Shown here piece by piece: positions 1 through 9,691 of a DNA stretch of 64,000 bases (its first letter is position 1; each line of letters starts with the position of its first letter). The notes beneath the pieces are model-generated. The model was not told where the DNA came from, ran no database searches, and was given only the letters and a program-made list of their open reading frames with translations. Made by a program: the position numbers and the translations under genes. Source of the stretch: an uncultured Arthrobacter sp. (GTDB lineage Bacteria > Actinomycetota > Actinomycetes > Actinomycetales > Micrococcaceae); contig NZ_CANLSZ010000003.1 of NCBI RefSeq assembly GCF_947493765.1, forward strand, positions 62,001 through 126,000, written 5' to 3'.

Positions 1-1698
1 GCCGGCACCGTCGCCGCTCCACGTGTTGTTCCGAGGTCCAAGGGACGCATCGTCGTCAACTGGATCACGTCGACCGACCACAAGACCATCGGGTACATGT
101 ACCTGATCGCGTCCTTCGTCTTCTTCTGTTTCGCCGGGGTCATGGCGCTGATCATCCGGGCCGAGCTGTTCGAGCCCGGCATGCAGATCCTGCAGACCAA
201 GGAGCAGTACAACCAGCTCTTCACGATGCACGGCACCGTGATGCTCCTGATGTTCGCCACCCCGCTGTTCGCAGGCTTCGCGAACGTCATCATGCCCCTG
301 CAGATCGGTGCCCCCGACGTCGCCTTCCCGCGGCTCAACGCCCTGGCGTTCTGGTTCTTCCTGTTCGGCAGCACGATCGCGGTGTCCGGCTTCATCACGC
401 CACAGGGCGCCGCGTCGTTCGGCTGGTTCGCCTATGCACCGCTGTCCAGCACCACCTTCTCCCCGGGCGTGGGCGGGGACCTCTGGGTCTTCGGTCTGGC
501 CCTGTCCGGCTTCGGGACCATCCTCGGCTCGGTCAACTTCATCACGACCATCATCTGTCTGCGTGCTCCCGGCATGACCATGTGGCGGATGCCGATCTTC
601 ACCTGGAACACGCTCATCACCGGCATCCTCGTGCTGATGGCCTTCCCGCCCCTCGCCGCGGCCCTGTTCGCCCTGGGAGCCGACCGTCGGTTCGGTGCCC
701 ACATCTTCGACCCGGAAGCCGGTGGGGCGATCCTCTGGCAGCACCTCTTCTGGTTCTTCGGGCACCCCGAGGTCTACATCATCGCGCTGCCCTTCTTCGG
801 CATCGTCTCCGAGATCTTCCCGGTCTTCAGCCGGAAGCCGATCTTCGGCTACAAGGGCATCGTCTTCGCGACCATCGCGATCGCCGCGCTCTCGGTCACC
901 GTCTGGGCCCATCACATGTACGTCACCGGAGCGGTTCTGCTGCCGTTCTTCGCCTTCATGACCATGCTGATCGCGGTGCCCACCGGGGTGAAGTTCTTCA
1001 ACTGGATCGGCACCATGTGGCGAGGGTCGATCACTTTCGAGACGCCCATGCTCTGGAGCATCGGCTTCCTGGTGACCTTCCTCTTCGGCGGGCTGACCGG
1101 CATCATCCTGGCGTCGCCGCCGCTGGACTTCCACGTCTCGGACACCTACTTCGTGGTTGCCCACTTCCACTACGTGGTCTTCGGCACCGTGGTCTTCGCG
1201 ATGTTCGCCGGATTCTACTTCTGGTGGCCGAAGTTCACGGGCAAGATGCTCAACGAGCGGCTCGGGAAGATCCACTTCTGGATGCTCTTCCTCGGGTTCC
1301 ACGCCACATTCCTGATCCAGCACTGGCTCGGCGTGGACGGTATGCCCCGCCGCTACGCGGACTACCTGCCCGAGGACGGGTGGACCGCCATGAACCAGTT
1401 CTCCACCGTGGGATCGTTCGTGCTCGGCGCCTCGATGATCCCGTTCTTCTGGAACGTGTACATCACCTGGCGCACCGGTAAGAAGGTGGACGTGGACGAC
1501 CCGTGGGGCTTCGGAGCGTCCCTTGAGTGGGCCACCTCCTGCCCGCCACCACGGCACAACTTCACCTCCCTGCCGCGCATCCGCTCGGAGCGCCCGGCAC
1601 TCGACCTGCACCACCCGGAGCTGCAGCAGACCCACACTCCCGATGAGAGTGCTGCGGGCTTCATGGGGGCGGCCGACCGACAGGACACCAACGCGTGA
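1..1698 (+). CDS. ctaD: Cytochrome c oxidase subunit I (5' end outside window)
   Basis: Catalytic subunit of the aa3 terminal oxidase in the plasma membrane, where oxygen is reduced to water and protons are pumped. The frame is open from base 1 through [14 protein letters not shown], so the first Met at base 97 is internal and the true start lies upstream. About 565 codons are visible, rich in membrane helices. Seen: the Cu-B/heme histidine motifs [10 protein letters not shown] (His-Tyr cross-link pair), [10 protein letters not shown] and [10 protein letters not shown]. The hydrophilic tail ends in QDTNA. The stop overlaps the ctaF GTG by 4 bp (GTGA), indicating translational coupling. ctaC is expected just upstream from the usual actinobacterial order but is not in view. 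Confidence 0.97.
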   Translation, partial: AGTVAAPRVVPRSKGRIVVNWITSTDHKTIGYMYLIASFVFFCFAGVMALIIRAELFEPGMQILQTKEQYNQLFTMHGTVMLLMFATPLFAGFANVIMPLQIGAPDVAFPRLNALAFWFFLFGSTIAVSGFITPQGAASFGWFAYAPLSSTTFSPGVGGDLWVFGLALSGFGTILGSVNFITTIICLRAPGMTMWRMPIFTWNTLITGILVLMAFPPLAAALFALGADRRFGAHIFDPEAGGAILWQHLFWFFGHPEVYIIALPFFGIVSEIFPVFSRKPIFGYKGIVFATIAIAALSVTVWAHHMYVTGAVLLPFFAFMTMLIAVPTGVKFFNWIGTMWRGSITFETPMLWSIGFLVTFLFGGLTGIILASPPLDFHVSDTYFVVAHFHYVVFGTVVFAMFAGFYFWWPKFTGKMLNERLGKIHFWMLFLGFHATFLIQHWLGVDGMPRRYADYLPEDGWTAMNQFSTVGSFVLGASMIPFFWNVYITWRTGKKVDVDDPWGFGASLEWATSCPPPRHNFTSLPRIRSERPALDLHHPELQQTHTPDESAAGFMGAADRQDTNA

Positions 1699-2096
1699 AA
1701 ATCGAGACGAAGCTCTTCACCTACCTCACCCCGTTCTTCTTCCTGGTCGGGACCGTGTACGGCGTCCTCGTCGAGTGGCAGGAGCCCGTGGGGTTCCTGG
1801 CCCTGTACCTGTCGGGCGGACTGTCGGGCATGATCGGGTTCTATCTCGGGTTCACGGGCAACCGGGTGGGACTGCGCCCGGAGGACCGCCTCGATGCCGA
1901 GATCCACGAGGGCTCCGGCGAACAGGGGCACTTCAGCCCGTGGAGCTGGTGGCCCCTGGCCCTGTCCCTCGCCGCTGCCACGGGTTTCCTCGGTCTGGCC
2001 GTCGGATTCTGGATCCTCTACATCGGGATGGGTTTCGCAGTGATCGCCCTCGTCGGCTGGGTGTTCGAGTACAGCCGTGGGGACCACGCCCACTGA
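1695..2096 (+). CDS. ctaF: Cytochrome c oxidase subunit 4 (actinobacterial type)
   Basis: Small accessory subunit of the actinobacterial aa3 oxidase in the bc1-aa3 supercomplex. It has 133 residues and four hydrophobic stretches (about 8-28, 33-53, 83-103, 105-125), with an acidic loop in the middle, matching the CtaF family in size and topology. The GTG start overlaps the ctaD stop, so the two are one transcript. A strong hairpin 21 bp after the stop probably ends the ctaCDF operon. Confidence 0.93.
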   Translation: MKIETKLFTYLTPFFFLVGTVYGVLVEWQEPVGFLALYLSGGLSGMIGFYLGFTGNRVGLRPEDRLDAEIHEGSGEQGHFSPWSWWPLALSLAAATGFLGLAVGFWILYIGMGFAVIALVGWVFEYSRGDHAH

Positions 2097-2117
2097 CCGA
2101 ATGATCAGTATCCGTCC

Positions 2118-2151
2118 GGGAAGCCTGCCAGCGGCAGGCTTCCCGTCGTTT
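2118..2151 (+). terminator. Rho-independent terminator after ctaF
   Basis: A perfect 12-bp GC-rich stem (2118-2129 with 2133-2144) with a 3-nt loop is followed by GTCGTTT. It sits 21 bp past the ctaF stop. Confidence 0.85.
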
Positions 2152-2228
2152 AAGCACTCCCTCTCGATCAGGCCCGGCGCGAAGGGGAAGCCGCGGAATC
2201 GACGACCTGCAGAGCGGGGAGGCAGACC

Positions 2229-3017
2229 ATGATCCTGCCTCGTCCCTTCGACGCGGAGCGCCTCGATCCTGCCTCGGCGGAGGCCAAGCACGTGCAGCTG
2301 CGGGAGAGCCTCAGGACCTACGTGGGGGAGCACGGGGAACCCGGGGCAGCGATACCCTCGGAGCGCCGGCTGGGTGAGTACTACGGCGTGGCCCGAATGA
2401 CGGTCCGCCAGGCGATCGACGCACTCGTCGCGGAGGAGATCCTGGAACGGGTCGTGGGCCTGGGCACCTTCGTCTCGCGGAGCAAGCTCGATCTGCAGAT
2501 GAAGCTGACGTCCTACACGGAGGAGATGATCCGCCGGGGGATGGTGCCCGATGCGAGGGTCCTCAGCTTCGAGCAGCAGGCGGCCACACCACTCGTGGCC
2601 CGGGAACTCCAGATCGAGATCGGGCAACCGGTCATCAGGTTCAGGCGGCAGCTGCTCGCGGACGGAGAGCCGATGAGCGTGGACGAGAACTTCATCCCGG
2701 CCCACCGCGTGCAGGGCATCCTCAATGGGCCTCCGCCCACCTCGCTGTACAACGTGCTCAGTGAGAAGTACGGGCTCGTCATGGAGTGGGGCGAGGACAC
2801 CATCGAAGCCACGGCCGCATCACCGTCCATAGCCCGCCTGCTCAATGTGGAGATGAGCGCACCGCTCCTGAAGATCCAGCGCCACGCGTATGTGGCACGG
2901 GCCATGATCGACTACTCGGTGTCCTACTACCGGGCCGACCGGTACAAGCTCTGGGTGCCGCTGCAGCGACCCGGCGTACGCACCCCGCGGGCCTACAGCT
3001 CCAAGCGTCTCGGGTAG
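2229..3017 (+). CDS. GntR-family transcriptional regulator (HutC subfamily, UTRA domain)
   Basis: DNA-binding regulator of 262 residues. The N-terminal winged helix (about 20-90) carries the GntR signature IPSERRLGEYYGVARMTVRQAID. The C-terminal part (about 100-245) is a UTRA ligand-binding fold ending in YSVSYYRADRYKLWVPLQR, typical of HutC-type members that sense small metabolites such as phosphosugars or amino-acid breakdown products. A GGGGAGG ribosome site lies a few bases before the ATG. The gene stands alone between the ctaF terminator and a convergent qcrB, so its target cannot be inferred from neighbours. Confidence 0.9.
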   Translation: MILPRPFDAERLDPASAEAKHVQLRESLRTYVGEHGEPGAAIPSERRLGEYYGVARMTVRQAIDALVAEEILERVVGLGTFVSRSKLDLQMKLTSYTEEMIRRGMVPDARVLSFEQQAATPLVARELQIEIGQPVIRFRRQLLADGEPMSVDENFIPAHRVQGILNGPPPTSLYNVLSEKYGLVMEWGEDTIEATAASPSIARLLNVEMSAPLLKIQRHAYVARAMIDYSVSYYRADRYKLWVPLQRPGVRTPRAYSSKRLG

Positions 3018-3067
3018 GACGGAGAGGGCAGCAGGAGCCTTCTACCCGGTACCCCTCGGCCGTGCCG

Positions 3068-3094
3068 CCGAGCAGTCCGAGCAGTCCGAGCAGA
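3068..3094. repeat. 9-bp tandem repeat, three copies
   Basis: CCGAGCAGT is repeated three times head to tail (last copy CCGAGCAGA) in the spacer between the GntR gene and qcrB. No function is evident. Confidence 0.7.
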
Positions 3095-3126
3095 ATGGGT
3101 GAGGCAGTACCGCGACCGGCACAGAC

Positions 3127-3156
3127 GAAGGGCCCGAGCATGTGCTCGGGCCCTTC
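3127..3156. terminator. Bidirectional hairpin between GntR gene and qcrB
   Basis: A perfect 14-bp stem (3127-3140 with 3143-3156) with a 2-nt loop lies between convergent genes. It has no clear T-run on either side, but its position suits termination of both transcripts. Confidence 0.7.
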
Positions 3157-3195
3157 ATCACTGCTCTGCGTCCGTCACCGTGCTACGGCACGGCG

Positions 3196-4878
3196 CTACC
3201 GACTCGAGATGGCCTCGCGGTCCTTGGCACCGGCAACCTCCTCGTGGTGGTCACCGTGCGATGCCGCGAGCTCCTTCGGGGTGACCGGGGCCACCCTGTC
3301 CTCGAAGAAGAAGCGGGACACCCGTCCGTGAACCTTGTCGAGACGGCTCACCTTGCCGTTCCTGCCCGGCGTCGGCAGTTCCGGCAGGGGCGACTCGAAG
3401 CTGGTCAGCGTGTACAGCTTGTAGTCGTCCACCGGCTCGTGCACCTCGATGAACTCACCGTGGGGGAGCCGCACGATCCGACCGGTCTCCCGCCCGTGCA
3501 GGGCGACCTCGCGGTCCTTGCGCTGGAGGGCGAGCGAGATCCGCCGCGACACCATGAATGCCAGGATCGGGCCGAGGATCACGAGGACCCGGAGCCAGTA
3601 GGTCACATCGTTCAGCGAGACCATGAAGTGGGTCGCAATGAGGTCCGAGCTGGCCGCCGCCCACATCACGCAGTAGAAGGTCACGCCGGCGACGCCGATG
3701 GCGGTGCGGGTGGGAGCGTTGCGCGGACGGTTCAGCAGGTGGTGCTCACGGGTGTCCTTGGTGACCCACGCCTCGATCCAGGGCCAGGCGAACATCAGGG
3801 TGAAGAGGATGATGGCCGGCACCAGCGCGGGGATGAGCACGTTCAGCGGCAGGGCGTTGGTACCCCACGGGAACGGGATCATGAACTCGAAGTCGAAGTT
3901 CCCGATGGTCCCGGGCATCAACCTCAGCGCACCGTCCACCCACCCGATGTACCAGTCCGGCTGCGTGCCGGCCGAGACGGGAGAGGGGTCGTAGGGCCCG
4001 TAGTTCCAGATCGGGTTGATGGTGAACGCCGCCGCGATCGCCGCGAGGATGCCGAAGACGATGAAGAAGAATCCACCGGCCTTCGCTGCGTACACCGGGC
4101 CCACCGGATAACCGACCACGTTGGTGTTCGTGCGGCCCGGGCCGGGGAACTGCGAGTGCTTGTGCAGGACCACGAGGAAGAGGTGCAGGCCGATCATGAG
4201 CAGGATGACCGCTGGTACCAGGAGGATGTGCAGCACGTACAGGCGGCCGATGATGGCGGTACCGGGGAACTCCCCACCGAACAGGAAGAAGCTGAGGTAG
4301 GTCCCGACCACCGGGATGGCCTTCATGACGCCGTCGATGATGCGCAGTCCGTTGCCCGACAGCAGATCATCGGGCAGCGAGTATCCGGTGAAGCCGGCCG
4401 CGAGGCTCAGGATGAGCAGCGTGCAGCCGATGACCCAGTTGAACTCGCGGGGCTTGCGGAACGCTCCGGTGAAGAAGACGCGCAACATGTGGACCGCCAC
4501 GGCGGCGACGAAAAGCAGCGCCGACCAGTGGTGGACCTGCCGCATGAAGAGGCCGCCGCGGATGTCGAACGAGATGTCGAGCGACGAGGCGTAGGCGACC
4601 GACATCTCCACGCCGCGGAGAGGCAGATAACTGCCCTCGTAGGTGGTCTCCGCCATGGAAGGGTCGTAGAAGAAGGTGAGGAACGTTCCGGAGAGGAGCA
4701 GGATGACGAACGTGTAGAGCGCCACCTCCCCGAACATGAACGTCCAGTGGTCGGGGAAGATCTTCCGGCCGAACTCCTTGACGATCGTGGAGCCGCCGAC
4801 GCGTGAGTCGACGTAATCGGTCACCTTCCCGACGCGGGTCTTCGGTACATAGGGTTGCGTCGCAGTTGAGCTGCTCAT
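3196..4878 (-). CDS. qcrB: Cytochrome bc1 complex, cytochrome b subunit
   Basis: Membrane subunit that oxidises menaquinol and carries the two b hemes. It is 560 residues long, more than the roughly 400 of classic cytochrome b because actinobacterial QcrB has an added C-terminal cytosolic extension, seen here after about residue 430. Seen: the heme-ligand helix around QVHHWSALLF with a second histidine in AVHMLRVF, the second pair in HILLVPAVILLMIGLHLFLVVLHKH, and the Qo-site motif as PDWY in place of the usual PEWY. The ATG is 1 bp from the qcrA stop. It is last in the ctaE-qcrCAB operon. Confidence 0.97.
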   Translation of the reverse strand: MSSSTATQPYVPKTRVGKVTDYVDSRVGGSTIVKEFGRKIFPDHWTFMFGEVALYTFVILLLSGTFLTFFYDPSMAETTYEGSYLPLRGVEMSVAYASSLDISFDIRGGLFMRQVHHWSALLFVAAVAVHMLRVFFTGAFRKPREFNWVIGCTLLILSLAAGFTGYSLPDDLLSGNGLRIIDGVMKAIPVVGTYLSFFLFGGEFPGTAIIGRLYVLHILLVPAVILLMIGLHLFLVVLHKHSQFPGPGRTNTNVVGYPVGPVYAAKAGGFFFIVFGILAAIAAAFTINPIWNYGPYDPSPVSAGTQPDWYIGWVDGALRLMPGTIGNFDFEFMIPFPWGTNALPLNVLIPALVPAIILFTLMFAWPWIEAWVTKDTREHHLLNRPRNAPTRTAIGVAGVTFYCVMWAAASSDLIATHFMVSLNDVTYWLRVLVILGPILAFMVSRRISLALQRKDREVALHGRETGRIVRLPHGEFIEVHEPVDDYKLYTLTSFESPLPELPTPGRNGKVSRLDKVHGRVSRFFFEDRVAPVTPKELAASHGDHHEEVAGAKDREAISSR

Positions 4879-4879
4879 G

Positions 4880-5914
4880 TCAGCCTCGCTCCCAGAAACT
4901 AGGTCCTACGGGTTCTTGGAAATCGCTCGACGCGACGAGGTAGCCCTCGTCGTCGACCTCGATCGGTAGCTGCGGCAGCGGGCGGGCCGCTGGTCCGAAG
5001 ATCACCCTCGCCTCGTGCTCCACGTCGAACGTCGACTGGTGGCAGGGGCACAGAAGGTGGTGCGTCTGCTGTTCGTAGAGTGCTACGGGGCAGCCGACGT
5101 GGGTGCAGATCTTGGAGTAGGCGACGATCCCGTCGTACGCCCAGTCCTCCCGGCCGGGGGAGGGATTGAGTTCGTTGGGATCGAGGCGCATGAGGAGGAC
5201 GACGGCCTTGGCCTTCTCCTCGAGCTTGTGCTCGGCTTCGTTGAGCCCCTCCGGGATGACGTGGAAAGCCGATCCGATGGTGACGTCGGCGGCCCGGATG
5301 GGAGTTCCGCTCGGGTCCCGTGTGAGGCGGACACCCGCATCCCACATGGTCTCCTTCAGCGCGTTGCCCGGCAACGGTCCCAGGTCGCGGAAGATCGCGA
5401 TCGCCGGGAGAGGTGCCAGCAGGGCGGCTCCGAGGAGCGTGTTGCGGATGAGGGGGCGGCGCTTGATCCCCGACTCGTCGAGGATGTCGTTGACGATCTT
5501 CTCGGCGTCCTGACGATCGCTTTCCGGACGAATGTCGTGGCGATCCTCGGTGACCTCGTGGTCGGGCATGAGCGTCTTGGCCCAGTGCACGATCCCGACG
5601 CCGATCCCGAGCATCGCGAAGGCGGTACCCAGGCCGAGCATGAGATTCTGCAGCCGCAGTCGCTCGATCGTCTGGTCGAGCGGGATGAAGAAGTACCCGA
5701 CGAAGAACAGGAGCGTCCCGACGACGGAGATCGCGAAGAGCAGGGCCACCTGGCGCTCGGCGCGCTTCTCCGCTCGGGGATCCCGGTCCGCCAGCCGCGG
5801 CCTGTGCGGCGGCAGGCCCGGATTGTCGAACTCGTCCAGCTGCCGGCCCGTCGAACCGACGGCGACCGTGGTTCCCGGGGTGCCGTGACTAGAGTCGGCC
5901 ATGATCCCTCGCAT
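4880..5914 (-). CDS. qcrA: Cytochrome bc1 complex, Rieske iron-sulfur subunit
   Basis: Carries the [2Fe-2S] centre that accepts electrons from menaquinol and passes them to QcrC. 344 residues with three membrane helices (about 55-78, 88-110, 170-190), the actinobacterial topology. The cluster-binding boxes CTHVGCP and CPCHQS sit near residues 280 and 300, giving two Cys and two His ligands. An RR pair precedes the third helix (KRRPLIRNTLLG), in keeping with Tat-assisted insertion of the Rieske head. Two starts are possible, ATG at 5914 or ATG at 5902 (MADSSHG); the second has a GAGG at usable spacing. Lies between qcrC and qcrB. Confidence 0.96.
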   Translation of the reverse strand: MRGIMADSSHGTPGTTVAVGSTGRQLDEFDNPGLPPHRPRLADRDPRAEKRAERQVALLFAISVVGTLLFFVGYFFIPLDQTIERLRLQNLMLGLGTAFAMLGIGVGIVHWAKTLMPDHEVTEDRHDIRPESDRQDAEKIVNDILDESGIKRRPLIRNTLLGAALLAPLPAIAIFRDLGPLPGNALKETMWDAGVRLTRDPSGTPIRAADVTIGSAFHVIPEGLNEAEHKLEEKAKAVVLLMRLDPNELNPSPGREDWAYDGIVAYSKICTHVGCPVALYEQQTHHLLCPCHQSTFDVEHEARVIFGPAARPLPQLPIEVDDEGYLVASSDFQEPVGPSFWERG

Positions 5915-5980
5915 CCTTCTTCAGGTGTAGCAGTGTTCGTAGATCTACGGGTGATTCGTCGACGGAAGACTTCCGGATGG

Positions 5981-6820
5981 TCATGAGGACCTTGACGTGA
6001 GCCACACCGTGAAGGCGATGATGACGCCGAGCCCGGCGACCCAGATGAACAGTCCCTCCGAGACCGGTCCCAGCGAGCCCAGGTCGGCTCCGCCGGGGGA
6101 GCCCTGCTCCTCGATGGTCTTGAGGAACGCGATGATGTCCTGCTTGTCCTCGGGCGTGATGTTGGCGTCGCTGAACACCGGCATGTTCTGCGGGCCGGTG
6201 ACCATGGCCTCGTAGATGTGCTTCTCGCTGGTGCCCTCGAGGGAGGGAGCGTACTTGCCCCGGGTCAGTGCACCGCCCGCTGCTGCCGCGTTGTGGCACA
6301 TGGCGCAATTGACGCGGAACAGCTCACCGCCGGCCGATGTGTCACCCTCAGCGGGATCGAGGATCTCGTCCGACGGGATGGCGGGCCCAGCTCCCAGGGA
6401 CGCGACGTATGCGGCCATCTGGCGGATCTCCTCGTCGTCGAACTGGACCGGCTTGACCTGGGCCTGCGGCCCGTCCATCTGCATGGGCATGCGTCCGGTA
6501 CCGACCTGGAAGTCCACGGAGGCCGCGCCGACACCCACGAGGGACGGCGCCGCGTCGGAACCGGTAGCGCCCATACCGTGGCACGAGGCGCAGTTGGCGG
6601 CGAAGAGCTTGCTTCCCTCATCGACGTCGTCGGCCGTGAACGCGGTGGTCTGTGCCTGTGCTTCGTTGGCGGTGCTGGCCGCGGCGTAGATCCCGCCGGT
6701 GGCGAGCAGCGCCATCAGGAGCAGCACGACAGCTGCTAGGGGGTGACGCCGCCTCTGCGAGAGTGCCTTCACGGGTTGTTTCCTGCCTCTTGTGGTACCG
6801 GAGCTGCCGGACTTCTTCAT
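5981..6820 (-). CDS. qcrC: Cytochrome bc1 complex, diheme cytochrome c subunit
   Basis: Diheme c-type subunit that replaces both cytochrome c1 and soluble cytochrome c in actinobacteria, handing electrons directly to the aa3 oxidase. 279 residues: a basic N-terminus and signal anchor (about 28-50), CASCH at 77-81, CAMCH at 172-176, and a C-terminal membrane helix (about 253-273). Methionines after each heme box (for example in MPMQMDG and NMPVFSD) are candidate axial ligands. It is second in the ctaE-qcrCAB operon, 38 bp after ctaE. Confidence 0.96.
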   Translation of the reverse strand: MKKSGSSGTTRGRKQPVKALSQRRRHPLAAVVLLLMALLATGGIYAAASTANEAQAQTTAFTADDVDEGSKLFAANCASCHGMGATGSDAAPSLVGVGAASVDFQVGTGRMPMQMDGPQAQVKPVQFDDEEIRQMAAYVASLGAGPAIPSDEILDPAEGDTSAGGELFRVNCAMCHNAAAAGGALTRGKYAPSLEGTSEKHIYEAMVTGPQNMPVFSDANITPEDKQDIIAFLKTIEEQGSPGGADLGSLGPVSEGLFIWVAGLGVIIAFTVWLTSRSS

Positions 6821-6858
6821 TGAATTCTACCTCTAGTAGAAGAGCGTACGGGTGCCAA

Positions 6859-7497
6859 TTACTGGAGGAAGTAGATGATGAGGAACAGGCCGATCCACAC
6901 GACGTCCACGAAGTGCCAGTAGTAGGACGTCACGATCGCCGAGGTGGCCTCGAAGTGACCGAACTGCCGTGCGATGAAGGCGCGGCCGATGATCAGCAGG
7001 AAGGCGATGAGCCCGCCGACCACGTGGATCCCGTGGAAGCCCGTGGTGATGTAGAAGGCCGAACCGAACGGGTTGGACGACAGGGAGACGCCCTCGGAGA
7101 CGAGCTCCGCGTACTCGTAGGCCTGCACGGAGACGAAGATGGCGCCCATGAGGAAGGTGAGGAGGAACCACTCGACCATGCCCCAGCGCGCGATGGCGAA
7201 GGGCCCGCCCGTCCGGCGGGGCTGCAGGCGCTCGGCGGCGAAGACTCCGAACTGGCAGCTGAAGGAGCTCGACACAAGGATGATGGTGTTGACGAGGGCG
7301 AACGGCACGTTCAGCTTCTCGGTCTCCAGGGCCCACAGCTCGCCGGAGGTGGAGCGCAGGGTGAAGTACATGGCAAAGAGGCCTGCGAAGAACATCAGCT
7401 CGCTGGACAGCCAGACGACGGTCCCGACGGAGACCATGTTGGGGCGGTTCAGCGCGGGATGCGGCGCGGCACTGGGGGCTTGGGTCGCGGAGGTCAC
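6859..7497 (-). CDS. ctaE: Cytochrome c oxidase subunit III
   Basis: Structural subunit of the aa3 oxidase that stabilises subunit I. 212 residues with five membrane helices, the five-helix form usual in actinobacteria. Typical signatures are [20 protein letters not shown] near residue 30 and [14 protein letters not shown] near 150. The start is GTG at 7497, preceded by CATAAT 6 nt upstream and no Shine-Dalgarno sequence, so translation is probably leaderless. First gene of ctaE-qcrCAB, divergent from trpD across about 150 bp. Confidence 0.96.
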   Translation of the reverse strand: MTSATQAPSAAPHPALNRPNMVSVGTVVWLSSELMFFAGLFAMYFTLRSTSGELWALETEKLNVPFALVNTIILVSSSFSCQFGVFAAERLQPRRTGGPFAIARWGMVEWFLLTFLMGAIFVSVQAYEYAELVSEGVSLSSNPFGSAFYITTGFHGIHVVGGLIAFLLIIGRAFIARQFGHFEATSAIVTSYYWHFVDVVWIGLFLIIYFLQ

Positions 7498-7503
7498 GAG
7501 ATC

Positions 7504-7509
7504 ATTATG
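7504..7509 (-). promoter_or_regulatory. -10 element of the ctaE-qcrCAB promoter
   Basis: CATAAT read on the minus strand, 6 nt before the ctaE GTG with no ribosome-binding site between. Predicts a leaderless mRNA. Confidence 0.6.
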
Positions 7510-7630
7510 GCCCCAAGCGCCGCGCGATCACCAACGCGAAACGGCCCCGGGAGTGGTTCGGTCAGGGGTGGCCTGCGGCGACCCCCGTGTTCACGCGGAA
7601 CTTCTGCGGCATGACTTTCTACAATTCGTA

Positions 7631-7636
7631 GATAAT
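7631..7636 (+). promoter_or_regulatory. -10 element of trpD
   Basis: TAGATAAT contains a GATAAT hexamer ending 8 nt before the trpD GTG, with no Shine-Dalgarno sequence. The start of transcription would fall at or within 2 nt of the start codon. Confidence 0.6.
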
Positions 7637-7644
7637 CTGGGACC

Positions 7645-8706
7645 GTGAGCCTGCCGACAACCCCCTCAGCACTGCCGTCCACCTGGCCCTCGATCTTCTC
7701 GGCCCTCCTGGCGGGGAGCGATCTGGGGACGGAGCAGAGCCGCTGGGCGATGCACTCGATCATGGCGGGCGAGGCGAGTCACGCCCAGATCGCGGGGTTC
7801 CTCGTGGCGCTGCGGGCGAAGGGGGAATCCGTCGACGAACTCGCCGGCCTCGTCCAGGCGATGCTCGACAGGGCGCACCGGATCGAGGTCGCCGGGCCCA
7901 CGCTCGACATCGTCGGCACCGGTGGCGACGGTCTGAACACGCTCAACATCTCGACGATGAGCTCCATCGTGGCCGTCGGCGCGGGAGCCAAGGTGGTCAA
8001 GCACGGCAACCGGGGGGCGTCGTCGGCCTCCGGGGCGGCGGACGTGATCGAGGAGCTCGGCGTCCGGCTCGACCTGGCGCCCGCCGATGTGGCGCGGACG
8101 GCCGAGCGCGCGGGCATCACCTTCTGCTTCGCGCAGGTCTTCCATCCGTCCATGAAGCACGTGGCGGTACCACGCCGCGAACTCGGGGTGCCGACGGCCT
8201 TCAACTTCCTCGGTCCGCTGAGCAATCCGGCCGGGGTGAGCGCCCAGGCGCTCGGCTGCGCCGACGCCCGCATGGCACCCCTCATGGCCGGTGTGCTCGC
8301 CGCCCGGGGCATCCGTGCGCTCGTCTTCCGGGGCGACGACGGCAGGGACAAGTTGACGACGAGCGGTACCTCCACGATCTGGGAGGTCCGTGACGGCGCG
8401 GTCCGGGCGCACGGCGTCCATCCGGCGGACTTCGGCCTCGACGTCGTACCCGTCGACGCGCTGCGGGGCACCGATGCCGGGGGCAATGCCGCGGTGGTGC
8501 GTGCCGTCCTCGGCGGCGAGGCCGGACCCGTGCGGGACGCCGTCGTCCTGAATGCTGCCGCCGGTCTCGTGGCCCTCGAGGAGCGGGCGGACGGCGGTCT
8601 CGTCGATCGGATCACCTCGGCCATGGCCCGCGCCCGCGAGTCCATCGACTCGGGCGCCGCCGCGGGCGTCCTGGCGCGGTGGGTCGAGGTCAGCAGATCC
8701 TACTGA
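7645..8706 (+). CDS. trpD: Anthranilate phosphoribosyltransferase
   Basis: Transfers phosphoribose from PRPP to anthranilate, the second committed step of tryptophan synthesis, in the cytosol. 353 residues, family length. Seen: the PRPP-binding glycine-rich stretch [14 protein letters not shown] (about 90-103) and the anthranilate/PRPP site [16 protein letters not shown] (about 119-134), plus FLGPLSNPA. It is not in a trp operon here; standing next to ctaE matches the order seen in M. tuberculosis. GTG start with the -10 element directly upstream. Confidence 0.97.
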   Translation: MSLPTTPSALPSTWPSIFSALLAGSDLGTEQSRWAMHSIMAGEASHAQIAGFLVALRAKGESVDELAGLVQAMLDRAHRIEVAGPTLDIVGTGGDGLNTLNISTMSSIVAVGAGAKVVKHGNRGASSASGAADVIEELGVRLDLAPADVARTAERAGITFCFAQVFHPSMKHVAVPRRELGVPTAFNFLGPLSNPAGVSAQALGCADARMAPLMAGVLAARGIRALVFRGDDGRDKLTTSGTSTIWEVRDGAVRAHGVHPADFGLDVVPVDALRGTDAGGNAAVVRAVLGGEAGPVRDAVVLNAAAGLVALEERADGGLVDRITSAMARARESIDSGAAAGVLARWVEVSRSY

Positions 8707-8839
8707 GTGCCGCCGCGACCTCGTTCGACGAGGCCGGGTGCAGCGTACCGTCGGGCAACTGCGGAACCGGGAGCTCCCGAACCGTCGGCTCTCGAAGCAC
8801 CAGCGCTCGAACCATGAGTTGTCGAATTGTCAGCGATCG

Positions 8840-9121
8840 TCAGCTGTCGAAGCCGAGCGAGAAGGCGGCATCCAGATCGTGCTGGGAGTAGGAGCGGAAG
8901 GCGATCTGGGTCGTCGTCGAACGGATGCCCTCGATCTTCGACAGCCGGTCGGCGATGACGTCCGCGAGATCCTCGTGCCTGCTGACGCGGGCGATCGCGA
9001 TAAGATCCCATTCGCCGGTGACCGAGTACACCTCGCTGATGCCCTCGATCTCGGAGATGGACTGGGCGCTCTCGGGGATACGTGAGGCATCGGTCTGGAT
9101 GAGGACGAACGCGGTGATCAT
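8840..9121 (-). CDS. Stand-alone Lrp/AsnC ligand-binding (RAM) domain protein
   Basis: 93 residues made only of the alpha/beta RAM domain that senses amino acids in Lrp/AsnC regulators. The N-terminal helix-turn-helix is absent, and no upstream in-frame extension supplies it. Seen: the beta strand MITAFVLIQTD, the central VYSVTGEWDLIAIA and the C-terminal TTTQIAFRSYS, all typical of the fold. A GAAAGG ribosome site lies 6 nt upstream, and a TAGCGT -10 element (9158-9163) gives a leader of about 30 nt. Such proteins may modulate partner Lrp regulators or bind amino acids alone. Convergent with trpD. Confidence 0.88.
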   Translation of the reverse strand: MITAFVLIQTDASRIPESAQSISEIEGISEVYSVTGEWDLIAIARVSRHEDLADVIADRLSKIEGIRSTTTQIAFRSYSQHDLDAAFSLGFDS

Positions 9122-9155
9122 GGCATGCCTTTCGCGGAACCGGGGAGTGGTCGTC

Positions 9156-9584
9156 CTACGCTACCGGCATGCGTGACCGCCGCCGCGCGAGGGCGCCACC
9201 GACGAGCCGGGGCGCCAGGAGCAGAAGGCCGAGCACGAGCAGGGTGACGAGCTGGAAGCTGAGGGCCACCGAGACGCCGGAGAGAGCCCTGAGCAGCAGA
9301 CCGCCCGCAACGGTCCCCAGCCACAGGACGACGCCGGTGGGCCAGGGGCTGCCGGCGGACCTCCAGGAGCGGGCAGCAGCGGCGGCGAGCGTGTAGGCGA
9401 GCAGGAAGGGCCACGCCGTCTGCAGGATCCCGATCGGTGTGATGCCGTGCTCGTGTGTTCGCCGGCCCAGGGCTGCGAACACGAGGACCAGGGCGACGTC
9501 GGCAGCGGTCCAGGCCGCTGCGCCGCCCGGTCCGCGGTGCCCGCGCGATCGGCGGGCGACGGGGGAGTCCGGGGGGCGGGCCAT
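9156..9584 (-). CDS. DUF3054-type small membrane protein
   Basis: 142 residues from ATG 9584, with four predicted membrane helices (about 26-41, 54-72, 82-100, 103-122) and a basic C-terminus. The pattern WTAADVALVLVFAALGRRTHEHG followed by ILQTAWPFLLAY fits the DUF3054 family, whose function is unknown. The ATG was chosen because TACGCT lies 6 nt upstream and no Shine-Dalgarno sequence is present, as at many genes here. The assignment rests on recalled family features rather than a search. Confidence 0.75.
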   Translation of the reverse strand: MARPPDSPVARRSRGHRGPGGAAAWTAADVALVLVFAALGRRTHEHGITPIGILQTAWPFLLAYTLAAAAARSWRSAGSPWPTGVVLWLGTVAGGLLLRALSGVSVALSFQLVTLLVLGLLLLAPRLVGGALARRRSRMPVA

Positions 9585-9590
9585 GGTGCA

Positions 9591-9596
9591 AGCGTA
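9591..9596 (-). promoter_or_regulatory. -10 element of the DUF3054-type gene
   Basis: TACGCT on the minus strand, 6 nt before the ATG; supports a leaderless start at 9584. Confidence 0.5.
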
Positions 9597-9691
9597 GCCC
9601 CGGGAACGGGTCGACGCCGAAGGACCCCGCGGATCCGCGCGGACCTCCACGGGTGCAGCACTCCGGGAGAGACACGCGCCGGCAGGAGCGG

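Noticed and set aside
3142-4806. Open frame of 554 codons on the plus strand opposite qcrB
   Set aside because: It lies entirely antisense to a clear cytochrome b gene and reads as a charged, low-complexity protein; such frames arise from high third-position GC.
8779-8856. Roughly 15-bp-spaced TCGAA motifs between trpD and the RAM-domain gene
   Set aside because: Spacing breaks after three copies and the motif is short; likely chance or a decayed repeat.
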